From assembly GCA_017403085.1 (NCBI GenBank), contig JAFQOQ010000002.1, positions 1 to 45,299 of the forward strand: 45,299 nt of DNA, written 5' to 3'. The DNA is from Alphaproteobacteria bacterium. Lineage in GTDB: Bacteria > Pseudomonadota > Alphaproteobacteria > Rs-D84. The notes beneath the pieces were generated by a model, which saw only the letters and a list, made by a program, of their open reading frames with translations, had not been told where the DNA came from and did no database searches. Positions 1 through 7,983 of this stretch are shown in pieces (positions within the stretch are counted from its first letter, which is position 1; every line of letters begins with the position of its first letter). A program made the translations under genes and the position numbers.

Positions 1-245
1 CTCGCAATGACAAGGGGGATGAAGGGTCGAGAGTGTGGGCGATGGTGCGTAAGTAAAAAGGAAAGACAAGACTGGATTGCCACGGCTTCGCCTCGCAATG
101 ACAAGGGGGATGAAGGGTCGAGAGTGTGGGCGATGGTGCGTAAGTAAAAAGGAAAGATAAGACTGGATTGCCACGGCTTCGCCTCGCAATGACTACGAAG
201 TGCCGCGAAGCGACAAGGGGGATGAAGGGTCGAGAGTGTGTGGGG
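1..245. repeat. Tandem copies of a 91-bp dispersed repeat
   Basis: The string beginning ctcgcaatgacaaggggg starts at 1, 92 and 183, giving a 91-bp period and two full units plus a third that carries a short insertion (ctacgaagtgccgcgaagcg) after cgcaatga. The core (actggattgccacg, then cgcaatgac) and the flanking words ggtgcgtaagtaa and gagagtgtg reappear at 43665-43870. This is intergenic repeat DNA. Short reading frames across it are repeat translations, not genes. No coding capacity or transposase is seen. Confidence 0.85.
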
Positions 246-252
246 GCAGGGC

Positions 253-582
253 CTAGTGATGAGAGGCCAGGTGTAAAATTATGCTGATTATAAATAGGGC
301 TGTGATTATGCCCAGTATTATTTTCTGGGGACGGTGAGTGTGCGTGCCGTCGCAATGTGCGCACGCGCAACGACAATCGCGTGCAATTAAATACCACGAT
401 AAGACCAGCATCAGACCGGAAAATACAAATAGCCACGGTTCCATCCAATGTGGTAATAGGTGAAAATGTGCAGCGTCAGGGGCAATCAGACCAATAATGG
501 CCAATGCCATCGGTATGCCACAACAAAATACGTGGGGTAATATTGACGCAATGATTCCTATCTTGATGGCTTTGTTTTTCAT
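253..582 (-). CDS. Small three-TM membrane protein with Cys/His motifs (possibly MerC/MerT-like)
   Basis: 109 aa. Three hydrophobic segments are visible (about residues 6-33, 47-67 and 87-107). The first carries HVFCCGIP, a vicinal Cys pair inside the membrane. The loop between segments 2 and 3 is Cys/His rich (CRCACAHCDGTHTH). A membrane Cys pair plus a soluble Cys/His loop recalls mercury or heavy-metal transporters of the MerC/MerT type, but I do not recognise the family firmly and see no merR or merA nearby. The start at 582 follows an AAGGAA ribosome site and a TTTACA/TATAAT promoter. The gene is divergent from the methyltransferase-like gene at 682. A metal-handling role is inference. 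Confidence 0.7.
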   Translation of the reverse strand: MKNKAIKIGIIASILPHVFCCGIPMALAIIGLIAPDAAHFHLLPHWMEPWLFVFSGLMLVLSWYLIARDCRCACAHCDGTHTHRPQKIILGIITALFIISIILHLASHH

Positions 583-604
583 TTTTGTATTCCTTGGTGT
601 GCCG

Positions 605-632
605 ATTATATATTATTTTTCTGGGATGTAAA
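605..632 (-). promoter_or_regulatory. Predicted sigma70 promoter for the 253-582 gene
   Basis: On the minus strand TTTACA (627-632) is followed after 16 nt by TATAAT (605-610), about 23 nt from the start codon. It lies back to back with the plus-strand promoter at 645-672. Confidence 0.55.
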
Positions 633-644
633 ATAAATAAAATA

Positions 645-672
645 TTGACAATAATCCTATTTGTGCTATATG
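645..672 (+). promoter_or_regulatory. Promoter TTGACA-N10-TTGTGCTAT for the DUF3419-like gene
   Basis: TTGACA at 645-650, ten bases, then TTGTGCTAT at 661-669, which contains an extended -10 (TGC-TATATG, 16-nt spacing). The same two words with the same N10 gap occur at 1851 and 33275. Transcription would start near 679, so in-frame TTG 661 and ATG 670 cannot be the start, and the transcript would begin almost at ATG 682. Confidence 0.6.
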
Positions 673-681
673 TTCCTTGCT

Positions 682-1575
682 ATGTCAGATGAGAAAGTTG
701 TGATTAAAAGTACTTACCCGTTTCAAGACCAAGGTGCGGTCTATTTGTTTTCAAATGAAAATATATCAGGGTATTTGAATCAAATCGGAAATTTAGATGG
801 GGGACGTGTGCTGACGGTGGGGGCGTCAGGCGATCATGCGTTCGAAGCATATGCACGTGGGGCGGCACGCGTAGATACGTTTGATATCAATTCTGCGCAG
901 AGATGTGTTATAGAACTGAAAAACCATATGATACGTAATCTGAGTTATAGTGATTTTATGGATTTCTTTTTCGAAAAGGCGACGTTCTTTTCGCCAGATA
1001 TTATTAAGCCGATACAGAAAAACTTCTCGGATGGGTTGAAGGATTTCTTGATGCAGTATTACTGCGAGCGCGGATATTCTATGTTTAAGTATCTGGGGGC
1101 GCAGACGGGGCAGTATGAAATGAAAAATTTATCATATCTGGCAAATCAGGACGCGTACCAGAAGTTGGCGGCGAAGTTGCCAGAAACTATAGATTTTAAG
1201 CACTGTGGTATCGATGGGGTGTCGTATGCGTTCCAGCAAAGGGCGCGATATGATTTGATAATGCTGTCGAATATATTTGAATATTTGTATACAGATAAGG
1301 GTTTTATGCAACAGGAACTTAAAATCCAGCAGTTCTATGATGAAATTATGGCGGGTATGGCAGATAAGATATTGGCGAATAATGGACAAATCTGTTTTAG
1401 CTATATTTGGGGCGTAAATCCAAATGCGTGGGCAAATTTCTTGCGGTATTTTGAGGGGCGATTTGTGCCAGCCACTGATAAATATAGACATGTGTTCAGG
1501 TCGCTGGGGTTTGATTCAAGTCACTATGGGTGCGATCATGATGCCGTGTTGGTTATGAAGCAGCGACAAAGGTAA
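682..1575 (+). CDS. DUF3419-like protein with SAM-methyltransferase-type fold
   Basis: About 297 aa from ATG 682. Near the N-terminus RVLTVGASGDHAF resembles the glycine-rich SAM loop, followed by VDTFDINSAQ (the acidic residue that would hold the SAM ribose) and later YDLIMLSNIFEY. These three blocks match, by eye, the DUF3419 group that includes BtaA-type 3-amino-3-carboxypropyl transferases of betaine-lipid synthesis. A paralog with the same blocks lies at 36452-37315 on the other strand. I do not know the substrate. The start was chosen because the predicted promoter overlaps both upstream in-frame codons; no Shine-Dalgarno is seen, so leaderless translation is likely. No operon partner follows; the next feature is a tRNA on the opposite strand. 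Confidence 0.7.
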   Translation: MSDEKVVIKSTYPFQDQGAVYLFSNENISGYLNQIGNLDGGRVLTVGASGDHAFEAYARGAARVDTFDINSAQRCVIELKNHMIRNLSYSDFMDFFFEKATFFSPDIIKPIQKNFSDGLKDFLMQYYCERGYSMFKYLGAQTGQYEMKNLSYLANQDAYQKLAAKLPETIDFKHCGIDGVSYAFQQRARYDLIMLSNIFEYLYTDKGFMQQELKIQQFYDEIMAGMADKILANNGQICFSYIWGVNPNAWANFLRYFEGRFVPATDKYRHVFRSLGFDSSHYGCDHDAVLVMKQRQR

Positions 1576-1582
1576 TATTTAT

Positions 1583-1727
1583 ATTTGGCATCCCCAGCAG
1601 GAAAGTAAATTCCCACCATTTTCATGGTGGGCCCCTTTCACTTGCTGGCGCTGCGTTCCGAACCTGACGCAACCAAGGTTGCTTGGACGGTTCGATTCCG
1701 CTGTGGATTTGGCATCCCCAGCAGGAA
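1583..1727. repeat. 21-bp direct repeat duplicating the tRNA-Arg 3' end
   Basis: The same 21 bp, starting atttggcatccccagcagg, occurs at 1583-1603 and 1707-1727. The second copy is the 3' end of the tRNA-Arg gene (CCA, acceptor strand, part of the T stem); the first is an isolated duplicate. A tRNA 3'-end duplication is what site-specific integration at a tRNA leaves behind, but the 103 bp between the copies hold no gene. They contain a hairpin (1612-1631) and a T-arm-like word, ggttcgattcc. Confidence 0.75.
1612..1631 (-). terminator. Hairpin downstream of tRNA-Arg, probable terminator
   Basis: CCCACCAT (1612-1619) pairs perfectly with ATGGTGGG (1624-1631) around a four-base loop. Read on the minus strand, it lies about 80 nt past the tRNA end and is followed by a weak T-rich stretch. 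It could also end the plus-strand transcript of the preceding gene. Confidence 0.45.
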
Positions 1728-1784
1728 TCGAACCTGCATCTAATTCTTAGGAGGAACTTGTTCTATCCAATTGAACTATGGGGA
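1710..1784 (-). tRNA. tRNA-Arg (anticodon CCU)
   Basis: 75 nt on the minus strand with encoded CCA. Acceptor TCCCCAT pairs with ATGGGGA. The anticodon stem AGTTC/GAATT encloses loop CTCCTAA, giving CCU at 34-36. The T arm GCAGG-TTCGATT-CCTGC is perfect. It reads AGG arginine codons. The gene end is duplicated at 1583-1603. Confidence 0.93.
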
Positions 1785-1850
1785 CGTGTTATTGTGCGTG
1801 ATTTTATATCAGATTCTGAAAAGATTCAATGATTTTTATTTATTTGCCTA

Positions 1851-1878
1851 TTGACAAAAGGGTAATTTGTGCTATTTA
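1851..1878 (+). promoter_or_regulatory. Promoter TTGACA-N10-TTGTGCTAT for the 592-aa gene
   Basis: TTGACA at 1851-1856 and TTGTGCTAT at 1867-1875 (extended -10 TGC-TATTTA), with the same ten-base gap as the promoter at 645. The predicted start is near 1885, leaving a leader of about 20 nt before ATG 1905. Confidence 0.6.
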
Positions 1879-1904
1879 TTTAAGGGTGAAGATAAGGGGC
1901 TATT

Positions 1905-3683
1905 ATGGCAAAAGTAAATAATGTTTATACTGCAAGAATTACAGATGATGTGGAAACGCGCCTGGTTGGTGTGGATATTTTCAATCTGCCAAGGGATGTG
2001 TTTAGTGCAGATAGACCGTTGGAAATCGTTGATGATGTAGAACTGGGCAGGGCAAAAAATCCAGTGTGGCCAGATTTTACAAATGTTTGTGTGTATGGGA
2101 CGTTGGACTGTGGAAGTTTCGCAATTGGAATTGATACTGTGTTGCCCCAGAAGATTACAAAACTGGTTTGTAAGTATGCTATTCCAGATTTGGGCGTGCT
2201 GTTTGATAAATTGCCAGGTACAGTTCAGTGTGTGGTTATTAGAACAAATTTGCTGAATAATATCAAAAAAAATGTCGATGGCGCATTGGATGTCGCCAGA
2301 GAATTTGTGAAAATGTATCCGGGTGTCACAGTGACAGACGAAAAACAAACGTTGGAAAGTGTCCTGAGACAAATCGATATGGAAAAAGCAGAAAAACAAC
2401 GTGTCGCAGCGCCAGTTGTTAAGCCGATTAAAAAAGAAGAACCAAAAATAAAAACAGCGGAATGGTTGTCTGCAGAAGAGGTTGCAGATGAGTGCATTAT
2501 TCGTTCTGAAAAGTGCGCAGAAATACCAAGGGCGGATTTGTTGCGGTTTATAAAGTCTGCGCGTTCGGGAAAGGCAAATCTAAAACTAAAATCTGAGATG
2601 CGTGTGCGTGCAGATGGGGTCGAGATTGTTTGTGTGCATAAAGATAGCATGGAAGATGTCTTGGCATATGTAGTGGATGCGATTGAAATCCAAAATCAGC
2701 GCGTGAAAAAAGCGGATAAGAAAACTGCGACACCAAAAACATCAGATGAAAAGGTGGTTGGGCAAGTCGCTAAGAGACGGTATTCGATTGGTGCGCGCGA
2801 AGTTAAGCCTGTGAAAATTAAAAAGTATATATCTAAAAGCGCATGGGGAAAAATTCGCGCCAAGGTCAAAGATGGTGTAGATAAACTGATAGAAATCTTG
2901 ACTGATATTGAAAATATTAACGTGAATCCAACGGATACGTATGGCAATCAAGTCTTGTTCATTAAAGATGGACAGGTGAAGGTGTCTCCAACGATTAAAT
3001 TTAAAAATGCTAAATGTCTGTGCCAGGGGTTTGGAACGCTGGACGATAGACCACGTATCGTTTGGGGCGTGTGTGGAAATGTTTTTGTATGTCAGGATTT
3101 CTTTAAAGAACATGAAAATATGGCATATAATAATTTGATTTCCGATTTGGATATCGATTTAAGCAAAATAGACCTAAGCGACTTTTTGTTGGTGACGGAT
3201 TTAATCAAGGATTTGGCAGGCGGACGTGATATTCCGTCGGGTGGCGATGCGGGTGATGTGCCACCTGTGAAAAAACGTGGCAGAAAACCAAAGGTACAGA
3301 CGGATGTAGCGCCAAAGGCAGAAGAAGCCCAGAGTGCGGTGCCGGCAGCGGTGCCAAGCGTGGATGTGGCGCCAGAAAGTGCAGCCGCTGAGGTGGCGCC
3401 AAAGCCAAAACGTCAGAGATTTCGTAAAGAGACGATAGAATGGGTCGAAATTTATGCAGTGCATTATAAATATACGGAACTGCTGAAAAATGTTTTGACA
3501 CAACAAAAAGAACTGTTGCAGAAAATGTCTAGGGAAACGGATGTGGATGCACTGGTTGGAATGAATGATAAATTGCGCGAATTGTTGGAACGTAGAAAAA
3601 GATACGAAGGCGCAATAAAGAAAATGAAATCAGTAAATGATATGCTGCAGGAAATTAAAGGCAGTTTGGATAAAGAATATTAA
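1905..3683 (+). CDS. Hypothetical 592-aa protein with basic/Pro-Ala linker and C-terminal coiled coil
   Basis: I do not recognise the family. No signal peptide or membrane segment is seen, so it is probably cytoplasmic. Residues 1-160 look globular. Lys-rich, Pro-containing linkers follow near residues 170-185 and 265-300. A second globular stretch lies at about 300-440. A linker near residue 450 holds KKRGRKPK, resembling a basic DNA-contacting AT-hook-type patch, followed by an Ala/Pro/Val-rich segment. The last 80 residues are a heptad-like helix rich in Leu, Glu and Lys, a likely coiled coil. It has its own promoter and a G/C hairpin terminator, so it is monocistronic. DNA binding is only suggested by the basic patch. 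Translation is very likely, given the long frame and matching codon use. Confidence 0.8.
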   Translation: MAKVNNVYTARITDDVETRLVGVDIFNLPRDVFSADRPLEIVDDVELGRAKNPVWPDFTNVCVYGTLDCGSFAIGIDTVLPQKITKLVCKYAIPDLGVLFDKLPGTVQCVVIRTNLLNNIKKNVDGALDVAREFVKMYPGVTVTDEKQTLESVLRQIDMEKAEKQRVAAPVVKPIKKEEPKIKTAEWLSAEEVADECIIRSEKCAEIPRADLLRFIKSARSGKANLKLKSEMRVRADGVEIVCVHKDSMEDVLAYVVDAIEIQNQRVKKADKKTATPKTSDEKVVGQVAKRRYSIGAREVKPVKIKKYISKSAWGKIRAKVKDGVDKLIEILTDIENINVNPTDTYGNQVLFIKDGQVKVSPTIKFKNAKCLCQGFGTLDDRPRIVWGVCGNVFVCQDFFKEHENMAYNNLISDLDIDLSKIDLSDFLLVTDLIKDLAGGRDIPSGGDAGDVPPVKKRGRKPKVQTDVAPKAEEAQSAVPAAVPSVDVAPESAAAEVAPKPKRQRFRKETIEWVEIYAVHYKYTELLKNVLTQQKELLQKMSRETDVDALVGMNDKLRELLERRKRYEGAIKKMKSVNDMLQEIKGSLDKEY

Positions 3684-3686
3684 GTT

Positions 3687-3718
3687 CGGGGGGGGGCGTG
3701 CCCCCCCGTTGATTTTTT
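3687..3718 (+). terminator. Rho-independent terminator
   Basis: CGGGGGGG and CCCCCCCG pair around a short loop (G run ends 3696, C run 3701-3707), followed by TTGATTTTTTT. It ends the 592-aa gene and insulates fabH. Confidence 0.8.
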
Positions 3719-3745
3719 TGTGTAATTTTTCCTGTGATTTTGCGG

Positions 3746-3774
3746 TTGAAAGTTGATAGTGCCAAATGTATAAT
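3746..3774 (+). promoter_or_regulatory. fabH-ihfA promoter
   Basis: TTGAAA (3746-3751), 17-nt spacer, consensus TATAAT (3769-3774). The predicted start near 3781 rules out the longer reading-frame start at 3766 and supports ATG 3808. Confidence 0.75.
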
Positions 3775-3807
3775 GGCAGGACTAAAAATCACAAGGGAAG
3801 AAGAATA

Positions 3808-4746
3808 ATGGGAAGTAAATTGATTGGTTATGGGGCATATCTGCCAGAACGTATTATGACCAATCAGGATTTTTCAAAAATTATGGATACGTCAGACGAA
3901 TGGATTGTTTCGCGCACAGGAATTCGTGCGCGCCATTTTGCAGGCGATTCGGAATCTGTGGTTGATATGGCGGTAAATGCGGCGCAACGTGCGCTGGATA
4001 ATGCAGGAATTACAATTAACGATATAGATTTAGTTATCGTTGCAAATGTGTCTGCAGAATTGGATTTTCCGTCGGTTGCGTGTCAGGTACTGGGGCGGTT
4101 GGGTGCAACAGGTAATGCGCCGGCGTTTGATGTGCGCGGGGCATGCACTGGGTTGGTATATGCGTTGCACTGTGCGCGGGGTTTTTTCAGTGCGGGTATG
4201 CATAAACGAATTATGATGATTGGGGCCGAGAAAATGTCACGCTTTATCGATTGGGGTGACAGAACAACCGCGGTATTGTTTGGGGATGGTGCGGGTGCCT
4301 TGATATTTGAACAGTCTGTGTCTGGGTATTCCGGTATTATTGATACTGTGGTTATGGCAGATGGAAATGAATTTGATATGCTGCATGGTGATGAAAATCA
4401 TAAGATTACCATGAATGGACCAGAAACGTACAAAAAAGCAGTACAGTTGATGCCACATGCCGCCCAGTATATAATGGATCATGCAGGTATTGTGGCCGAT
4501 GATGTCGATTGGATTATTCCGCATCAGGCAAATTTGCGTATAATAGAAAGTTGTGCGCAACGATTGGATTTTCCACTGAATAAAATTTTGATTACGGTGG
4601 ATAAACATGCTAATACAAGTGGGGCGTCTGGTGTTTTAGCACTGGCATATGGTCTGGATAATGGTATTATTAAGCATGGACAGTTAGTTTTGTATCCGGC
4701 CTTTGGTAGTGGATTGACTTGGGGCGCGGCATTGATTAGAGTATAA
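3808..4746 (+). CDS. fabH: 3-oxoacyl-ACP synthase III (KAS III)
   Basis: 312 aa. Condenses acetyl-CoA with malonyl-ACP to start type II fatty acid synthesis in the cytoplasm. The thiolase-fold triad is visible: Cys113 in GACTGLVYAL, His239 in IPHQAN, Asn269 in HANTSGASG. The N-terminus (GYGAYLPERIMTNQDF) and SDEWIVSRTGIRARH are typical, and length is normal for the family. Start ATG 3808 follows GGAAGAAGA and lies 34 nt past a strong -10; the upstream in-frame ATG at 3766 overlaps that -10. ihfA follows after 17 nt, the alphaproteobacterial order. No plsX lies upstream, where it often sits; the neighbour is an unrelated hypothetical with its own terminator. Confidence 0.95.
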   Translation: MGSKLIGYGAYLPERIMTNQDFSKIMDTSDEWIVSRTGIRARHFAGDSESVVDMAVNAAQRALDNAGITINDIDLVIVANVSAELDFPSVACQVLGRLGATGNAPAFDVRGACTGLVYALHCARGFFSAGMHKRIMMIGAEKMSRFIDWGDRTTAVLFGDGAGALIFEQSVSGYSGIIDTVVMADGNEFDMLHGDENHKITMNGPETYKKAVQLMPHAAQYIMDHAGIVADDVDWIIPHQANLRIIESCAQRLDFPLNKILITVDKHANTSGASGVLALAYGLDNGIIKHGQLVLYPAFGSGLTWGAALIRV

Positions 4747-4763
4747 GAAGAGTGGGGTGAAAA

Positions 4764-5051
4764 ATGGCAACAGTAACAAGAAGTGATTTTGCAGATAGAC
4801 TGCGCGAACGTTTCGGTTTAACAACGGCGGATGCGTACAAGATGGTTGATGTGATTTTTGATGAAATTCGCGAATCGTTAATAAATGGTGAAGAAGTAAA
4901 ATTCGCGGGTTTTGGCAGTTTTAAAATATTGGAAAAAAATGCGCGTATGGGTCGAAATCCTAAAACGGGGGCGGCGGCGGTTATTTCTGCGCGCAAGGTT
5001 GCGACGTTTAGACCAAGTAATGAATTTCGCGAACGTGTCGCAAAGAAATAA
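4764..5051 (+). CDS. ihfA: Integration host factor subunit alpha (HU/IHF family)
   Basis: 95 aa, a full-length HU/IHF DNA-bending protein. FGSFKILEKNARMGRNPKTG contains the beta-arm RNPKTG with the intercalating Pro. The N-terminal helices (MATVTRSDFADRLRERFGLTT) fit IHF-alpha better than HU because of the charged N-terminal extension and the position after fabH, the usual ihfA place in Alphaproteobacteria. It shares the fabH promoter (17-nt gap, AGAGTGGGGTG before the ATG) and ends in a shared terminator. HU remains the alternative; the ihfB partner is outside the window. Confidence 0.88.
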   Translation: MATVTRSDFADRLRERFGLTTADAYKMVDVIFDEIRESLINGEEVKFAGFGSFKILEKNARMGRNPKTGAAAVISARKVATFRPSNEFRERVAKK

Positions 5052-5077
5052 AAATGCCCCATCGGGGCATTTTTTTA
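5050..5077. terminator. Bidirectional terminator between ihfA and the YqaA-like gene
   Basis: AAAATGCCCC pairs with GGGGCATTTT around ATC. Poly-T follows on the plus strand and the A run serves the minus strand. It overlaps the end of the convergent gene. Confidence 0.85.
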
Positions 5078-5650
5078 AAACACACTTATCATACATACAC
5101 CTAGCAGGGCTGCGATAATTGCGCCAATTGTTAATGGCCAAAAATATTTATTTACAATTGCGTTGGCACGTTCTTGGAAAAAATATAACAGTGTCGCAAT
5201 AATTGCAAAGCGGCCTGTGCGGAATATGGCGGATACGGTCAAGAATAATAAAATTGGATAGCCGATAAAGCCCAGCCAGATTGCAAGCAGTTTATATGGA
5301 ATTGGTGTGACAGCCGTCAAAACAATTATCAGAATTCCATATTTGCTGAACATTGGTTTGATTGCGGTTTCAATTAGTTCGGGATTGGAAAAAGTTTCTA
5401 TTAACCATATGCCAACCGAATCGTATAACCACATACCAATCATGTATGCAATTGCACCACCAACAATAGAGCCTAGTGATGCGGCGATGGTGATTGGCAG
5501 TGCGCGCCGCTTGTTCGCAATAATGGGGGGGGTCATAAAAACTTCGGGGGGGATAAATAAAAATATAGATTCGCATATTGTCAGTAAAAATACCAACCAT
5601 GAATATCCGCGCGATTCGGATTTTTTTAGTATAAATTCTGAAAATTTCAT
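5075..5650 (-). CDS. YqaA/DedA (VTT domain) family membrane protein
   Basis: 191 aa with four to five hydrophobic segments. ESIFLFIPPEVFMTPPI near residue 30 is the family signature (acidic residue plus a double-Pro re-entrant loop), and a second conserved loop reads VTPIPYKLLAIWLGF. VTT proteins are linked to lipid carrier or phospholipid flipping and membrane homeostasis; that role is from family knowledge. Size and the VTPIPYK motif fit the YqaA subgroup. AGGGGG precedes ATG 5650, and a TTGTAA-N17-TACAAT promoter is plausible on the minus strand upstream. It is convergent with ihfA and divergent from rbfA. Confidence 0.85.
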   Translation of the reverse strand: MKFSEFILKKSESRGYSWLVFLLTICESIFLFIPPEVFMTPPIIANKRRALPITIAASLGSIVGGAIAYMIGMWLYDSVGIWLIETFSNPELIETAIKPMFSKYGILIIVLTAVTPIPYKLLAIWLGFIGYPILLFLTVSAIFRTGRFAIIATLLYFFQERANAIVNKYFWPLTIGAIIAALLGVCMISVF

Positions 5651-5744
5651 TTGGTGGTCCCCCTGTGTGTAAAAAAATTTACTTGATTGTAATTTAATAT
5701 TTACTAATTTACAATAATATAAAAGTGATATAGGGTGCTAAAAA

Positions 5745-6095
5745 ATGGCAAAGCGTCAGTTTAATTCAAATCGTGGTGATAGAATGGCAAGTAAGGTACA
5801 GACCTTGGTTGCAGAAATTTTACGCGATAATTATAACGAAGATCCAATTATTAGTGGGGTGTCACTGGTTGGAACCGATTCGCGTGGCGGATTGCAATTT
5901 GTGCGCCTGTTTTATTATACCAGACATGCTGATATTGATGCGGTTCAGGCACGCCTGGATGCGATTACGCGTACGGTGCGTTTTGAATTGGCGGCACGTA
6001 TGAATCAGAAATATGTGCCAGATATTCGATTTGCGTATGATGATACGTTGGAACGGGCTGCGCGTATTGATGAACTGTTGAATAATCTGAATTAA
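5745..6095 (+). CDS. rbfA: Ribosome-binding factor A
   Basis: 116 aa. A KH-fold factor that binds the 30S subunit near the 16S 5' end and aids late maturation and cold adaptation. Family landmarks are the N-terminal helix RMASKVQTLVAEILRD, the strand VSLVGTDSRGGLQFVRLFYY and the C-terminal VPDIRFAYDDTLERAARIDELL. Full length. It stands apart from infB or nusA, the common partners, and precedes lepA by 77 nt with a separate promoter for lepA. An alternative internal start at residue 14 (ATG 5784) is possible; I kept the first ATG because it follows an AT-rich promoter-like region. Confidence 0.93.
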   Translation: MAKRQFNSNRGDRMASKVQTLVAEILRDNYNEDPIISGVSLVGTDSRGGLQFVRLFYYTRHADIDAVQARLDAITRTVRFELAARMNQKYVPDIRFAYDDTLERAARIDELLNNLN

Positions 6096-6114
6096 TTTTA
6101 TCAAAAAAATCACC

Positions 6115-6143
6115 TTGCGAATAGGTAAATACTGGTGTATCAT
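6115..6143 (+). promoter_or_regulatory. Candidate lepA promoter
   Basis: TTGCGA (6115-6120), 17-nt spacer, TATCAT (6138-6143), about 30 nt before the lepA ATG. Confidence 0.45.
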
Positions 6144-6172
6144 TGCCGCATAAGTAGCCTAGGTGTATTTTT

Positions 6173-7966
6173 ATGAAGCAGTCTAATATCCGGAATTTTT
6201 CAATTGTTGCGCATATTGATCATGGAAAATCGACGTTGTCTGATCGCCTGATTGAATTTACAGGAGGTTTGCAGTCGCGCGAAATGAAGGCCCAGGTTCT
6301 GGATTCTATGGATATAGAACGCGAACGCGGTATTACGATTAAGGCCCAGACAGTGCGACTGAATTACAAGGCAAAAAATGGCGAAGTATATCAATTAAAT
6401 CTGATGGATACGCCAGGGCATGTCGATTTTTCTTACGAGGTGTCACGGTCATTGGCAGCATGCGAGGGGGCGTTGGTTCTGGTGGATGCAACCCAGGGCG
6501 TACAGGCCCAGACACTGGCAAATGCGTATTTGGCGTTGGATAATGATTTGGAAATGTTGCCGGTTTTAAACAAGATTGATTTGCCGTCCAGTGATGTTGC
6601 GGGTACGCGCGAACAGATTGCAGATGTTATCGGATTGGATGCGGGTGAAGCATTGGCGGTGTCGGGAAAAACTGGTGATGGCGTGCCAGAATTGCTGGAA
6701 GAAATTGTAAATAAGTTGCCCGCACCACATGGGGACGAAAATGCGCCAACACGTGCGCTGTTGGTCGATTCGTGGTACGATTCGTATTTGGGGGTTGTTA
6801 TATTGGTGCGCGTTGTTGATGGTGAATTAAATCGCGGTCAGAAAATTAAATTTATGGCAACTGGTGCAGAATATGTCGTTGATAAGATTGGTTATTTTAC
6901 CCCAAAAATGGTAAATGTTGATAAACTGCACACTGGCGAAATCGGTTTTATTATAACTGGGATGAAGACAATCCATGATTGCAAAGTAGGTGACACAATT
7001 GTTGATGCGCGCAGTGAAAATTTACAAATGTTGCCTGGTTTTAAACCGTCTGTACCGGTTGTGTTCTCGTCCTTCTTTCCGGTCGAGGCAGATGATTATC
7101 CAACGTTTCGTGAAAGTGCAGAAAAGTTGGCGTTGAATGATGCGTCGTTTATGTTTTCTGTGGAAAAATCTTCTGCGCTGGGGTTTGGGTTGCGATGTGG
7201 GTTCTTGGGGTTGTTGCATATGGAAATTATTAGCGAACGCTTGGCCCGCGAATTTAATTTGAATTTGATTAATACAGTGCCAAGTGTGCTGTATAAAATT
7301 CACTTGCGTAATGGTGATGTGATTGACCTAGAAAATCCTGCCGATATGCCAGAGGCAACCAAGATTGAATCAATTGAAGAACCATGGGTGCGTGCGACAA
7401 TTATGATGCCGGATAAATATATGGGTGGCATTATGTCCCTGTGCGCAGAACGGCGTGGTGTTCAGGAAAATATTTCGTATGTTGGAAATCGTGCGGTGCT
7501 GGTATATCAATTGCCGTTGGCAGAAATAGTATTTGATTTCTATGACAGGGTAAAATCGATTTCATCAGGGTACGCATCGTTTGATTATGTGGTCTATGGA
7601 TATCAGGCGTCTGATTTGGTCAAGGTTAATATCTTGGTTAATGAAGAAAATGTAGAGCCGCTATCATTTATGTGTCATCGCAGTTTTGCAGAAAAACGTG
7701 GTCGTCAGATTGTTGAAAAATTAAAAGATTTAATTCCGCGTCACCAGTTTAAGATTCCATTGCAGGCGGCAATTGGCGGTAAAATTATCGCCAGAGAGAC
7801 AATTGCAGCGTATCGCAAAGACGTAACTGCAAAATGTTATGGTGGTGATATCACGCGTAAGCGCAAGTTGTTGGAAAAACAAAAAGAAGGCAAAAAGCGT
7901 ATGCGTTCGTTCGGTAATGTAGAAATTCCACAGTCTGCATTTATTAATGCATTAAAAGTGTCATAG
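6173..7966 (+). CDS. lepA: Elongation factor 4 (LepA), back-translocating GTPase
   Basis: 597 aa, the usual length. GTPase motifs are AHIDHGKST (G1), ERERGITI (G2), DTPGHVDF (G3) and NKIDLPSSD (G4). Domains II, III and V follow, and the LepA-specific C-terminal domain ends [16 protein letters not shown]. It lacks the EF-G domain IV. It binds ribosomes and acts under ionic stress and in 30S biogenesis. No strong Shine-Dalgarno is seen before ATG 6173 (only AGGTG, with a longer than usual gap). A short hypothetical gene follows after 17 nt, probably cotranscribed. Confidence 0.97.
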   Translation: MKQSNIRNFSIVAHIDHGKSTLSDRLIEFTGGLQSREMKAQVLDSMDIERERGITIKAQTVRLNYKAKNGEVYQLNLMDTPGHVDFSYEVSRSLAACEGALVLVDATQGVQAQTLANAYLALDNDLEMLPVLNKIDLPSSDVAGTREQIADVIGLDAGEALAVSGKTGDGVPELLEEIVNKLPAPHGDENAPTRALLVDSWYDSYLGVVILVRVVDGELNRGQKIKFMATGAEYVVDKIGYFTPKMVNVDKLHTGEIGFIITGMKTIHDCKVGDTIVDARSENLQMLPGFKPSVPVVFSSFFPVEADDYPTFRESAEKLALNDASFMFSVEKSSALGFGLRCGFLGLLHMEIISERLAREFNLNLINTVPSVLYKIHLRNGDVIDLENPADMPEATKIESIEEPWVRATIMMPDKYMGGIMSLCAERRGVQENISYVGNRAVLVYQLPLAEIVFDFYDRVKSISSGYASFDYVVYGYQASDLVKVNILVNEENVEPLSFMCHRSFAEKRGRQIVEKLKDLIPRHQFKIPLQAAIGGKIIARETIAAYRKDVTAKCYGGDITRKRKLLEKQKEGKKRMRSFGNVEIPQSAFINALKVS

Positions 7967-7983
7967 TTTTGGGGGTGTGAAAG

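Noticed and set aside
661..681. TTG or ATG 670 as start of the DUF3419-like protein
   Set aside because: Both overlap the predicted -10 and would not be in the transcript; ATG 682 is the first usable codon.
1604..1709. SRP (4.5S) RNA or tmRNA on the minus strand
   Set aside because: GTCAGGTTCGGAACGCAGC resembles the SRP apex, but the GGAA closing pairs and the long helix do not form convincingly, and no tmRNA ends are present. Kept only as an alternative in the tRNA finding.
1872..2399. 175-aa and similar minus-strand frames opposite the 592-aa gene, and large frames opposite tuf, rplD and the 938-aa gene
   Set aside because: They are antisense shadows with no ribosome site, biased to His, Cys, Phe and Ile as expected for reverse reading of these codons.
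3766..3807. Longer N-terminus for FabH
   Set aside because: It begins inside the TATAAT box and adds residues not found in the family.
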